A program made the position numbers and the translations under genes. Below are positions 52,149 to 59,712 of a stretch of DNA of 64,000 nucleotides, piece by piece. The first letter of the stretch is position 1. Each line of letters opens with the position of its first letter. The notes beneath the pieces were generated by a model. It was given only the letters and a program-made list of their open reading frames with translations, ran no database searches and was not told the origin of the DNA. The DNA lies in assembly GCA_964473525.1 (NCBI GenBank), contig CAYYPK010000011.1, positions 122,694-186,693 of the forward strand. The letters are read 5' to 3'. Source of the DNA: GCA-2687025 sp964473525 (GTDB lineage: Bacteria > Poribacteria > WGA-4E > GCA-2687025).

Positions 52149-53021
52149 ATGTCCTCAGTTATGATACGAGCAGCAGTCGAGCACGGCATCCCACTCGTTC
52201 CCGCGCCTGAGGTCGCCGGTATGCGGCGCCGCCGCCCCACATCTTCGGCTCTGTTGCTGTCCCTGATCGCTCACGCGGTCGTGGCGACGGCTCTTGGCTT
52301 CGTGGTACTCACGCAGCGCGAGGAACTACAGTCGGTGTTCGGCGCGGAACTCGTCGCGCCACGGCCCGAAGCGCGCGAACGCGTCGTCCGTCGGCGCCCA
52401 CCGGTGGCCCCGTTACGCGCCAACGACGCTCTGGTCGCGCGTCCGACCGAGGTGTGGGAGCAACCGGGACGAACGGTCGCGACGCAGCGCGTGACCACCT
52501 CCGCCGCGATCCCGTCGTCATCAGATGCGTCCCTCGTGGCCCGCGTGTACGACCTGCCAGGCGACACGATCGCCGTCCCTATGCGCCTTAGACAGGACAG
52601 CGGGAAGGCGATCGAAGGCGCCCGCATGGGCGAAGCACAACGTGTGGATCCGGCGCGCCTCTCCCCGGACGAGGCCCTTCCGGGTCTCTCGTCGCTCCTC
52701 GTGGGGCAGGCTCCTCTAGACGCGCAGGCCGCTCCTAGCCCTGAGTACTGGCGCGAGATCCAACGCCGCATCAAGCGCCAGCAACGCTACCCGAAGTTCG
52801 CGCGTGAGCGTGGCGTTGAGGGCGCCACGACTATCCGCTTCACACTGCGCCGCGACGGCTCGGTGGCGGACGTAGACGTCGCCAAGTCGTCTGGACACTC
52901 CCGTCTCGACAGCGCGGCGCAGCGATCCGTGTCGGAAGCGGCGCCGTTCCCGGCGTTCCCAGCCGGAGAGCGCGGCGACTCGATGAATCTCACGGTGACC
53001 ATCATCTTCGAGCTCGAATAA
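52149..53021 (+). CDS. TonB-type energy transducer with C-terminal TonB domain
   Basis: 290 residues, or 266 if it starts at the ATG at 52221, which is preceded by GAGG at 8 nt and directly by the membrane helix SALLLSLIAHAVVATALGF. The middle is a proline/arginine-rich periplasmic stretch. Residues about 205-290 are a TonB C-terminal domain: QRYPKFARERGVEGATTIRF, then DGSVADVDVAKSSGHSRLD. It would transmit proton-motive energy to outer-membrane receptors, but no ExbB/ExbD or TonB-dependent receptor is in the window. The start choice affects only the N-terminus. Confidence 0.9.
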   Translation: MSSVMIRAAVEHGIPLVPAPEVAGMRRRRPTSSALLLSLIAHAVVATALGFVVLTQREELQSVFGAELVAPRPEARERVVRRRPPVAPLRANDALVARPTEVWEQPGRTVATQRVTTSAAIPSSSDASLVARVYDLPGDTIAVPMRLRQDSGKAIEGARMGEAQRVDPARLSPDEALPGLSSLLVGQAPLDAQAAPSPEYWREIQRRIKRQQRYPKFARERGVEGATTIRFTLRRDGSVADVDVAKSSGHSRLDSAAQRSVSEAAPFPAFPAGERGDSMNLTVTIIFELE

Positions 53022-53080
53022 CCCGTTCGGCGACGCGCGGCCCGCGTCTACGGCCGCGCGCACACCTTAGGAGATCGGCA

Positions 53081-54178
53081 GTGAGAAGACACGTCCATGT
53101 CTGGCTGATAGTCGTCGCGATGGCCGCGGGCTGGGCCGCCACCGCGCAAGCCGACACCGAAGCGGTGGACGCCGCCATCGACCGCGGGCTGTCATGGCTC
53201 ACGTCGGAGCGAGACGACAAGGGCGGATGGCGCACCGAATACGGCCCGGGTATCACGGGGCTCGTCGTTGCGGCCTATCTCAGGCATCCCGAAGGGTCGT
53301 ACACCGCAAGCAGCCCAGAGATCGCCCGCGCATTGGATTGGCTCGCGAGCTTACAGCAGGCTGACGGCGCCATCTACGACGCCGACTCGCAGCTGCCCCT
53401 ACCGAACTACAACACGTCCACCGCCCTGATGGCCCTGTCGGCCGCCAGGTCGTCCAAGTACACGGACGTTATACGGCGCGCCCAGGGCTACCTCATGCAG
53501 TCGCAGACCGACGAGGCCGACGGCGCGACGCCCGAGGACTCGAACTACGGCGGCATCGGCTACGGTAGCGACCCGGACGTGCGGGATCTGTCGAACCTCA
53601 CGTTCGCGCTGGCGGCGCTTCAGGAGAGCGGCGCCCCAGAGGACGCCGAAGTGTGGGGCAAGGCGGTCAAGTTCCTCGAGCGCGTGCAGAACAACAGCGA
53701 AACGAACGACCAGGACTACGCGGGCGACGACGGTGGCTTCATCTACTCGCCGGGCGAGAGCAAGGCGGGTGTCGACACGCAGGGCCGACCCCGGTCGTAC
53801 AGCTCGATGACGTACGCGGGCCTGCTGAGCTTCATCTATGCGAATGTCAGCAAGGACGACCCGCGCGTGCAGGCCGCCCACGGCTGGCTGCGCGAACACT
53901 GGAGCATGGATGAGAACTACCCCATCGGGCAGCAGGGGCTGTACTACGGCTACCATACGATGGCGAAGGCGTTGGCGGCGTACGGTGACGACACCATCGT
54001 GACGTCGGACGGAGAGACCGTGCAGTGGTACAGCACGCTGTCCGGGCACCTGCTGTCCATGCAGACGCCGGATGGGTTCTGGCCGCCCAACGACGCCGAC
54101 CGATGGTACGAGGGTGACCCAATCCTCGTAACGGCGTATAGCGTCCTGGCCTTGGAGGCCGGGTACCCCAAGAAGTGA
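53081..54178 (+). CDS. Secreted alpha/alpha-toroid protein (prenyltransferase/squalene-oxidase repeat)
   Basis: 365 residues from a GTG at 53081, with AGGAG 7 nt upstream. The signal peptide ends around ATAQAD. The mature protein is a series of helical repeats of the terpene cyclase/prenyltransferase type (DAAIDRGLSWLTSERDDKGGW, ALDWLASLQQADGAI, SSMTYAGLLSFIYA). The acidic catalytic DxDD of true cyclases is not present, so a non-catalytic or peptidase-inhibitor-like periplasmic role is more likely than hopene synthesis. Its stop region overlaps the sequence that should hold the rsmA start. Confidence 0.85.
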   Translation: MRRHVHVWLIVVAMAAGWAATAQADTEAVDAAIDRGLSWLTSERDDKGGWRTEYGPGITGLVVAAYLRHPEGSYTASSPEIARALDWLASLQQADGAIYDADSQLPLPNYNTSTALMALSAARSSKYTDVIRRAQGYLMQSQTDEADGATPEDSNYGGIGYGSDPDVRDLSNLTFALAALQESGAPEDAEVWGKAVKFLERVQNNSETNDQDYAGDDGGFIYSPGESKAGVDTQGRPRSYSSMTYAGLLSFIYANVSKDDPRVQAAHGWLREHWSMDENYPIGQQGLYYGYHTMAKALAAYGDDTIVTSDGETVQWYSTLSGHLLSMQTPDGFWPPNDADRWYEGDPILVTAYSVLALEAGYPKK

Positions 54179-54191
54179 GGACGACGCCTCG

Positions 54192-55022
54192 ACGACCTAC
54201 CGCGCACGCACACGCGCCAAGAAGCGGCTCGGTCAGCACTTCCTGCACGATCAGGGGGTGCTGACCCGCATCGCCCAGGCAGCTGTTGGCGATGGTCCTC
54301 TCGCCACGGTGGAGATCGGAGCCGGACACGGCGCGCTTACGTTGCATCTTGCGGCGAACCTTCCCACCGACGCGCGGATCCTCGCGATAGAGGTCGACGA
54401 CGACCTGCTGCCCGGCCTGGCTGATCTCGCCGAGGAAGATCCGCGCATCCGTCCCGCACAGCGGGACGTGCTTACCGTCGACATCCTGGAGATGGCCGCG
54501 GCCGAGGGCGCTGAGACACCCGTGCGCGTCGTGGGCAACGTCCCGTACAACATCACGACGCCGATCATCGCCTGGTTGCTGGCGCAGCCGGGAGCTTGGG
54601 ATCGCGCGGTGCTGATGATGCAGAAGGAGGTGGCGCAACGCCTGACGACTACCCCAGGCGAGCGCGGCTGCGGCTCCATCTCAGTGTTCGTCCACTACCA
54701 TGCGACGGTGCGAGCGCTGTTTGACGTCGGCATGGGCGCGTTCACGCCGCGTCCTCGAGTGCGCTCGTCGGTCGTGGAACTCACGCCTCGCGCTGCGCCC
54801 GCCGTCGCCGTGGCCGATGAGCAGCTGTTCTTCACCATCACCCGACAGGCTTTCCAGCAGCGGCGGAAGATGCTCCGTGGGGCTTTGCGCTCGCTCGGAG
54901 CGGACGCGGTCTCCGCTCTGGACGCGGCCGGCGTCGACGGCACGCGTCGCGGCGAGACTCTGACAATGCAGGAGTTCGCGGATGTCGCGAACGCCTTGCA
55001 CGCCTCACGCGCCGTAACTTGA
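54192..55022 (+). CDS. rsmA: 16S rRNA dimethyladenosine transferase RsmA/KsgA (start codon unclear)
   Basis: The enzyme dimethylates A1518/A1519 (E. coli numbering) of 16S rRNA with SAM. Motifs: KKRLGQHFL at the N-terminus, EIGAGHGALTLHLA (SAM loop), AIEVDDDL, NVPYNITTPIIAW (motif IV), and a C-terminal domain with RQAFQQRRKMLRGALRS. The first in-frame ATG/GTG/TTG is the GTG at 54258, which lies inside the conserved N-terminal motif region and would delete KKRLGQHFL. The in-frame stretch from 54132 has no ATG, GTG or TTG. I place the start near 54192 (an ACG) only to include the motif; see findings. Confidence 0.85.
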   Translation, partial: TTYRARTRAKKRLGQHFLHDQGVLTRIAQAAVGDGPLATVEIGAGHGALTLHLAANLPTDARILAIEVDDDLLPGLADLAEEDPRIRPAQRDVLTVDILEMAAAEGAETPVRVVGNVPYNITTPIIAWLLAQPGAWDRAVLMMQKEVAQRLTTTPGERGCGSISVFVHYHATVRALFDVGMGAFTPRPRVRSSVVELTPRAAPAVAVADEQLFFTITRQAFQQRRKMLRGALRSLGADAVSALDAAGVDGTRRGETLTMQEFADVANALHASRAVT

Positions 55023-55094
55023 CGCCCGGCGGGGCGTTGTACGCGTTGCGCCCTGCGGCCCACGCGCGCGACAAGCAACCCTCGGCACACTCTC

Positions 55095-56339
55095 ATGACG
55101 CACCGTAGAAGCGCCCGCCACGGCCTGGCCGCCGCGCTCGTCGCGCTGGCAACGCTGGCCGTGGGGTGCGCGGGCGCCCGCGCGCCACGGCGTAGCGCCC
55201 CCGTGCACGAGTTAGAGGCGCGCCAACGCGCCTACGCGGAGGCCGGCGCCACAAGCGCCCGTTGGGAGGCGCTCGCGCGCGCCTTCGACGCTGCCGCCTC
55301 GTCGCGCGCCGCTTCGAGCGCCGCGGTGGAACGCGCGACTTTCGCGGCCGCCGTTGCGCGCGTCTACAGCGGCTCCCCGGCGACGAGTGGCCTACAGAGC
55401 TTTGTCACACGGTACCCGTCGTCAGAGTGGACGGACGACGCGTTACGTCTGCTCGCCGACGAACACGCGCGCGCGGGCCGCGACCCGGAGCGCCGCAGGG
55501 CGCTGCGCGCCATAGTGAACGGCCATCCCGGTAGCCCTCACGCGGCGGCGGCGTGGGCGTCGCTCTGGCCTGCCGAGACCGGGGCCGGCTCGTCGCCACC
55601 GCCGACGGTCGCCGCGCCTGCCGCCCCCGTGCCCACCGCGCCCGCAACGGCCGCGACGATCGTGCAGGAACTGGGGCTCGGCGTGCGCACGGTGATGATC
55701 GACGCGGGGCACGGTGGGCACGATCCCGGCGCGACGGTCCCAGGAAGCCCACACGAGAAGGAAATCGCGCTGGACGTAGCGATGCGTCTGAGCGAAGAGT
55801 TGCGCGCCGCCGGCTTCGCGGTGCTGATGACTCGGGATGCCGACGTGTTCGTGCCGCTTGGGGCGCGGAACGCGATGGCCGACGCACAGGGGGCAGACCT
55901 GTTCGTCAGTCTGCACGCGAACCACGCCGAGAACGCCGCCGCGGCGGGCGCGGAGACGTGGATCGCCGCTCCGGCGCGGGACGAGCGCTCGGCCCTCGTC
56001 GCGGCGCGGGAGAACCTGGGAGCCGGCTCTACGAGCGAGCTCGCGGACTACGTAAGCCAGTTGCTCTCCGACACGAAGACGGAGGAGAGCCGGGCGCTGG
56101 CGGACGCGATTCAGGACGAGATCGTCAGCGCGACCGGAGCCACGGATCGGGGCGTGAAGGAAGCGGGATTCGTCGTGCTCCTCGGGCTCCGCGTGCCGTC
56201 CGCCCTCGTCGAGATGGGATTCCTGACGAACGCCGACGAAGCTGCGCGCCTCGCGGACGCGTCCTACCGAGCGAAGATGGCGGAGGGCATCACATCGGGC
56301 ATAGCTCGCTACGTCCGCTCGCACTCTTACATCCCGTAA
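55095..56339 (+). CDS. N-acetylmuramoyl-L-alanine amidase (Amidase_3), lipoprotein
   Basis: 414 residues. The signal ends LAVGC, a lipobox. Residues about 35-195 are an alanine-rich helical region and a proline-rich linker. The amidase domain (from about residue 200) has MIDAGHGGHDPGA, the E of SPHEKEIALD, VSLHANHAEN and VEMGFLTNADEA, the complete zinc and catalytic set. It cleaves the amide between muramic acid and the stem peptide in the periplasm, in cell separation or recycling. The helical N-terminal half is unusual compared with AmiC-type AMIN domains. Confidence 0.95.
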   Translation: MTHRRSARHGLAAALVALATLAVGCAGARAPRRSAPVHELEARQRAYAEAGATSARWEALARAFDAAASSRAASSAAVERATFAAAVARVYSGSPATSGLQSFVTRYPSSEWTDDALRLLADEHARAGRDPERRRALRAIVNGHPGSPHAAAAWASLWPAETGAGSSPPPTVAAPAAPVPTAPATAATIVQELGLGVRTVMIDAGHGGHDPGATVPGSPHEKEIALDVAMRLSEELRAAGFAVLMTRDADVFVPLGARNAMADAQGADLFVSLHANHAENAAAAGAETWIAAPARDERSALVAARENLGAGSTSELADYVSQLLSDTKTEESRALADAIQDEIVSATGATDRGVKEAGFVVLLGLRVPSALVEMGFLTNADEAARLADASYRAKMAEGITSGIARYVRSHSYIP

Positions 56340-56478
56340 CGAGCGTGCCGGTTCCGGCCCGCCTTCACCCCGCCGCAGGCTCCCGCGACTTTCGCCGACG
56401 CTGCCCGGCGCGGTACGCTCCCTAGAGCGTAGTGGACATCGCGACGGCGTCCTGGGCCGAACGGGGCAGGAGCCGACA

Positions 56479-57069
56479 CTGCAAACACCCAGCCACATCC
56501 TCCTCAACCTGGCAGTTTTGGGCCGAAGAGACTGGCCCGCGCGGCGCGCGCCGATCGCCATCGGAGCCTTCGCGCCGGACGCGCCCATGTTCGTGTTCTA
56601 CGTCGTCGAGCGCTTCCTGCGTGGCCACGCTGGCGATTCGCTGTGGTCGGAGCGTTACTACGACGCTGCGTGGCAGGCCGTGTTCGACGTGTTCAACTCG
56701 TTGCCCATCATCGGCGCTGCGGCCGCCATCGCCTACACCTTGGGTCGGCGGCGTGTCGTGTGGGCGTGCGCTAGCATGGCGCTCCACGCGGCGATGGACT
56801 TGCCGCTGCACAGCGACGACGGGCATCGTCACTTCTACCCGCTGAGCTCCTTCCGCTTCGATAGTCCCGTGTCGTATTGGGATCCAGCGCATTACGGCGC
56901 CTACGCGGCAACTGGGGAGACGCTCGCGGTCTTGACGGCGTGCTTCGTCGTCCGCGGCCGGACGCGGTCTCGTTGGCTGCGCCTCGCGGTTGCCATGTTG
57001 GGTTGCGGCTACGTTGCCCTGTGCGTGGCCATGTGGGTGTGGACGACGCGCACGCTCGCGCCGTCGTAA
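56479..57069 (+). CDS. Small membrane protein (metal-dependent hydrolase/YdjM-like N-terminus), CTG start
   Basis: 196 residues if read from CTG at 56479, which is preceded by a strong CAGGAG at 6 nt and gives MQTPSHILLNLAVLG, the sort of start seen in the DUF457/YdjM-like membrane hydrolases. No ATG or GTG is in frame upstream; the first TTG is at 56518 and would remove this conserved-looking beginning. Further features: GAFAPDAPMFVFY, ASMALHAAMDLPLHSDDGHRH, both with possible metal-binding histidines and aspartates, and three to four helices. The function is unknown. Confidence 0.75.
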   Translation: MQTPSHILLNLAVLGRRDWPARRAPIAIGAFAPDAPMFVFYVVERFLRGHAGDSLWSERYYDAAWQAVFDVFNSLPIIGAAAAIAYTLGRRRVVWACASMALHAAMDLPLHSDDGHRHFYPLSSFRFDSPVSYWDPAHYGAYAATGETLAVLTACFVVRGRTRSRWLRLAVAMLGCGYVALCVAMWVWTTRTLAPS

Positions 57070-57152
57070 GCGCGCCCCGGAGCGGGTACAATCAGTGTCT
57101 GGTACAGTGCCCAGACCGCACGCGCGCGTCACCCCAATGGAGAGAAGCCCGG

Positions 57153-57965
57153 ATGGCCCAGATAAGCGCGTTCGCAGACGAGATAAGCAACGACTTCGGC
57201 GAGCAGCTCGCGGTCTTGACGGAGACGGGCGTAGACCACATCGAGCTACGGGGGGTGTGGGGCAAGAACGTCCTGAAGCTGACGCCTCGTGAGATCCGCG
57301 ACGTGCGGGCAGCCGCGGACGCCGAGGGCATCGGATTCTCCGCTATAGGGTCGCCCCTCGGGAAGTTCCCGCTAGACGGCGATTTCAACCAGCAGCTCGA
57401 AGGCGTGCGCACCGCGCTCGAATATGCGCAGATCCTCGAAGCCCCGTACATCCGCCTGTTCTCGTACCACATCCCCAAGGGCGACGACGCGGCGGACCAC
57501 CGCACGCAGGTAATGGACTGGCTCGGCCAGCTCGCCGCGGAGGCGGAGAAGACCGACGTCATCCTCGCCCACGAGAACGAGAGCGGCATCTATGGCGACA
57601 CCGGAGAGCGTTGCCTCGACCTCTTCCAGACGCTGGGTAGCCCGTCGTTCACGGGCATTTTCGACTTCTCGAACTACGCCGTCGGCGGCGAGGACCTCCT
57701 GGCGAACTGGGAGCTCCTCCGCGACCACACGACGTACTTCCATATCAAGGACTTCGACGTCACCGCGCGCCGCGTCGTTCCCGCCGGCGATGGAAACGGC
57801 CACCTGGAGCCCATACTCCGGGACGCGTATTCGCGCGGTTTCGACAGCTTCCTGTCCCTTGAACCCCACCTGAACGAGGACTACGGGGCGACGGGCGCGG
57901 AGCGCTTCCGGGCCGCGGCCGCAGGGCTAGACCGAGTGCTCGCTGCCATCGGCCACCCCGCGTAG
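57153..57965 (+). CDS. Sugar phosphate isomerase/epimerase (AP-endonuclease 2 family TIM barrel)
   Basis: 270 residues from the ATG at 57153 (GGAGAG upstream). The fold begins ISAFADEISNDFGEQLAVL. VDHIELRGVWGKNVLKL, LAHENESGIYGDTGE, GIFDFSNYAVGG and YFHIKDFD are the metal-binding strands, with E, D, H and E ligands at the barrel ends, and SLEPHL near the C-terminus. Such enzymes isomerise or epimerise sugars or inosose intermediates. The frame upstream of 57153 is a shadow of the membrane-protein gene. A promoter is not obvious. Confidence 0.9.
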   Translation: MAQISAFADEISNDFGEQLAVLTETGVDHIELRGVWGKNVLKLTPREIRDVRAAADAEGIGFSAIGSPLGKFPLDGDFNQQLEGVRTALEYAQILEAPYIRLFSYHIPKGDDAADHRTQVMDWLGQLAAEAEKTDVILAHENESGIYGDTGERCLDLFQTLGSPSFTGIFDFSNYAVGGEDLLANWELLRDHTTYFHIKDFDVTARRVVPAGDGNGHLEPILRDAYSRGFDSFLSLEPHLNEDYGATGAERFRAAAAGLDRVLAAIGHPA

Positions 57966-57995
57966 ACCCATGGCTGAGCGGGCAGGGACGGCACA

Positions 57996-58799
57996 ATGCT
58001 CGTAATATGCAACGGAATGCCGCGGAGCGGCTCCACACTCCTATACAACGTTGCGAGAATCCTGGTCGCTGCCACGCGCGAGGGCGAGGCTCACGGGTTC
58101 GTGACGTCCGACGAGTCGCACGGATGCTACTGTCACCCTGAGGCGCTCGAGGCATGGGCAGCCGACGCGACGTGGCACGTTGTCAAGACGCACGAAGTGC
58201 TCGACGGGTCGCATGAGCTTGTTGACGGCGGTGGCGCCCGCATCCTCTACATCTATCGAGACCTTCGAGACGTGGCCGTGTCGATGAAGCGCGCGTTCTC
58301 GCACCGTGGCGACGAGCTGATCGCCGCGATCGACCGCGCGGTGGCCACCTATGAAAGTCTGGATACCATCCGCGCGGCGAGCGATGGGAAGGTGCTTTGG
58401 AGTCGGTACGAGGAGGCGTACGCCGATCTCCCACGTGCCATCGGGGCGTGCGCGCGGTTTCTTGACCTGGCGGCCACCCCGGCGCAGGTGGCGGCTGTGT
58501 ATGAGCAATGCCGCGTCGAGACGGCCGAGGCGATGACCGCGGACGCGCGAGGCCAGCTCGCCCGCACGCTGCAACAGCGGCGTCGGGAGTCACCAGGTCG
58601 AGCTGACGCTCTGCGAGAGCAGGTCCGCGATCGCGGGTGGCTCGTCGGCGACTTCCTCCTGCATCACCACCACATCTCGTCAACGCGCGGAGCGCCCGGC
58701 TCGTGGGAGGGCGCCCTGACCGCAGGGGAGATCGACGCGATAGGCCGCCGGTTCGGCCCCTGGCTGGCAGCCCAGGGATACACGACCGAAGCCAGCTGA
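57996..58799 (+). CDS. Sulfotransferase-like protein
   Basis: 267 residues. GMPRSGSTLLYNVARIL (residues 7-23) is the 5'-phosphosulfate-binding P-loop of PAPS-dependent sulfotransferases, and ILYIYRDLRDVAVSMKRAF is the matching 3'-phosphate-binding motif with the conserved R and S. The centre has VVKTHEVLDGSH, also typical. It would transfer sulfate to a sugar, lipid or other acceptor; no PAPS-making genes are nearby. Short leader to the preceding isomerase (30 nt) suggests co-transcription. Confidence 0.85.
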   Translation: MLVICNGMPRSGSTLLYNVARILVAATREGEAHGFVTSDESHGCYCHPEALEAWAADATWHVVKTHEVLDGSHELVDGGGARILYIYRDLRDVAVSMKRAFSHRGDELIAAIDRAVATYESLDTIRAASDGKVLWSRYEEAYADLPRAIGACARFLDLAATPAQVAAVYEQCRVETAEAMTADARGQLARTLQQRRRESPGRADALREQVRDRGWLVGDFLLHHHHISSTRGAPGSWEGALTAGEIDAIGRRFGPWLAAQGYTTEAS

Positions 58800-58934
58800 T
58801 CTGCGCTGCCCGGCTCGCCACCAACGCGGCTGGCGGCGAAGGCCTGCGTCCGTGCCGACGTCCAGTCAGGCTATACTGGAGGGCACGCATCTGAAAACAA
58901 GGTCGCGATCAGCGTCATTGACGGAGGGTGTCCA

Positions 58935-59189
58935 GTGCCACGCATTCTGACTATCGTTAGCGAACAGATGCCAGGCGTCATCCTGTATCAGGCCGAGGAG
59001 CCGGATGAGGCGAGCATCGTCGATGCTCTGAACAATGCGTACAAGCCGCTGCTGGAATACGGGGTGCAGGCGCCCGACTGGGAGATGCGACGCGACACCC
59101 ACGGGGTGCTCCGGGTCGTCTACGGACGCTCGCTGTCTGCGGCGCGCCAGCGCACATTTCTGGTCCGGTGGGTTCGAGCGCCTGACTAG
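58935..59189 (+). CDS. Small conserved-looking protein of unknown function
   Basis: 84 residues from a GTG at 58935, with GGAGGG 6 nt upstream and a TATACT -10-like hexamer at 58872-58877. PRILTIVSEQMPGVILYQAEE and GVQAPDWEMRRDTHGVLRVVYG look like a compact alpha/beta fold with no transmembrane segment or cysteine. I do not recognise a family. Coding is supported by codon bias and by the ribosome site. A hairpin overlaps its stop codon, suggesting that transcription ends here. Confidence 0.7.
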   Translation: MPRILTIVSEQMPGVILYQAEEPDEASIVDALNNAYKPLLEYGVQAPDWEMRRDTHGVLRVVYGRSLSAARQRTFLVRWVRAPD

Positions 59190-59209
59190 CGTGGGGCGCC
59201 ACGTTAGTC
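59184..59209 (+). terminator. 11-bp hairpin overlapping the stop of the small protein gene
   Basis: GACTAGCGTGG (59184-59194) pairs with CCACGTTAGTC (59199-59209) with one G-U pair and a 4-nt loop. The TAG stop lies within the left arm. A second hairpin, AGTCCT/AGGACT (59206-59211 with 59216-59221), shares bases with its right arm. Confidence 0.5.
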
Positions 59210-59442
59210 CTCACTAGGACTCCCCGTCCGCGGCTCCCGCGGGCTCCCGCCTCCACGCAACTCAGATCCAGGACGCGCGCGACAGGTCTGTCAGCGTAGT
59301 TAGGGCTAACACGCGCGTACGCGACGCCGCTGGTTCGTCGGCGCCAGTCGCCGGTTCCGCGCGCGGACATCCAGAGCCCGTCTGGCCGCCCGGGCGCCGC
59401 AGGTCCATGTCGAGTGTGGGGACGTCGCGGAAGGAGGGGTGG

Positions 59443-59517
59443 TGGCTTCTCTCGGACTTGAACCGAGGACCTAGCGATTATGAGTCGCTCGCTCTAAACC
59501 GGCTGAGCTAAGAAGCC
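59443..59517 (-). tRNA. tRNA with CAU anticodon, probably tRNA-Ile2 (lysidine) rather than elongator Met
   Basis: A 75-nt cloverleaf on the minus strand: 7-bp acceptor GGCTTCT/AGAAGCC, D-arm GCTC/GAGC, anticodon stem AGCGA/TCGCT with loop CTCATAA, T-arm CTCGG-TTCAAGT-CCGAG, discriminator A and genomically encoded CCA (59440-59442). The anticodon stem-loop and TTCAAGTCC resemble E. coli tRNA-Ile2 more than elongator tRNA-Met, from memory, so TilS-dependent Ile decoding of AUA is the favoured reading. Confidence 0.93.
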
Positions 59518-59557
59518 ACATACTCACGGCCTGGCGAGGCCGCCAATCGCGAGGGGT

Positions 59558-59587
59558 ATTGTACGCGGTTGAGCCAGTCGCATTCAA
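59558..59587 (-). promoter_or_regulatory. Promoter for the tRNA gene
   Basis: On the minus strand TTGAAT (59582-59587), an 18-nt spacer, then TACAAT (59558-59563). The -10 lies 40 nt from the tRNA 5' end. Confidence 0.55.
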
Positions 59588-59640
59588 GACAGATGACGCT
59601 TTCCCGCCACGGCTTGCCAAGCCGCTACGGGCGCGGCTCG

Positions 59641-59670
59641 TTGACGCATCCCGTCCCTCCGTGCTAGATT
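59641..59670 (+). promoter_or_regulatory. Promoter for the beta/gamma-crystallin gene cluster
   Basis: TTGACG (59641-59646), an 18-nt spacer, then TAGATT (59665-59670). The start codon at 59713 is 43 nt downstream. It is the only strong plus-strand promoter seen for the 59.7-64 kb cluster. Confidence 0.55.
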
Positions 59671-59712
59671 CCCGACCAGCGTAACGCGTCGTCGCAGAGG
59701 GACCAGCGACCC

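Noticed and set aside
56877..57965. Isomerase reading frame starting at 56877
   Set aside because: The first 92 residues are a shadow of the membrane-protein gene, and the family begins at 57153.
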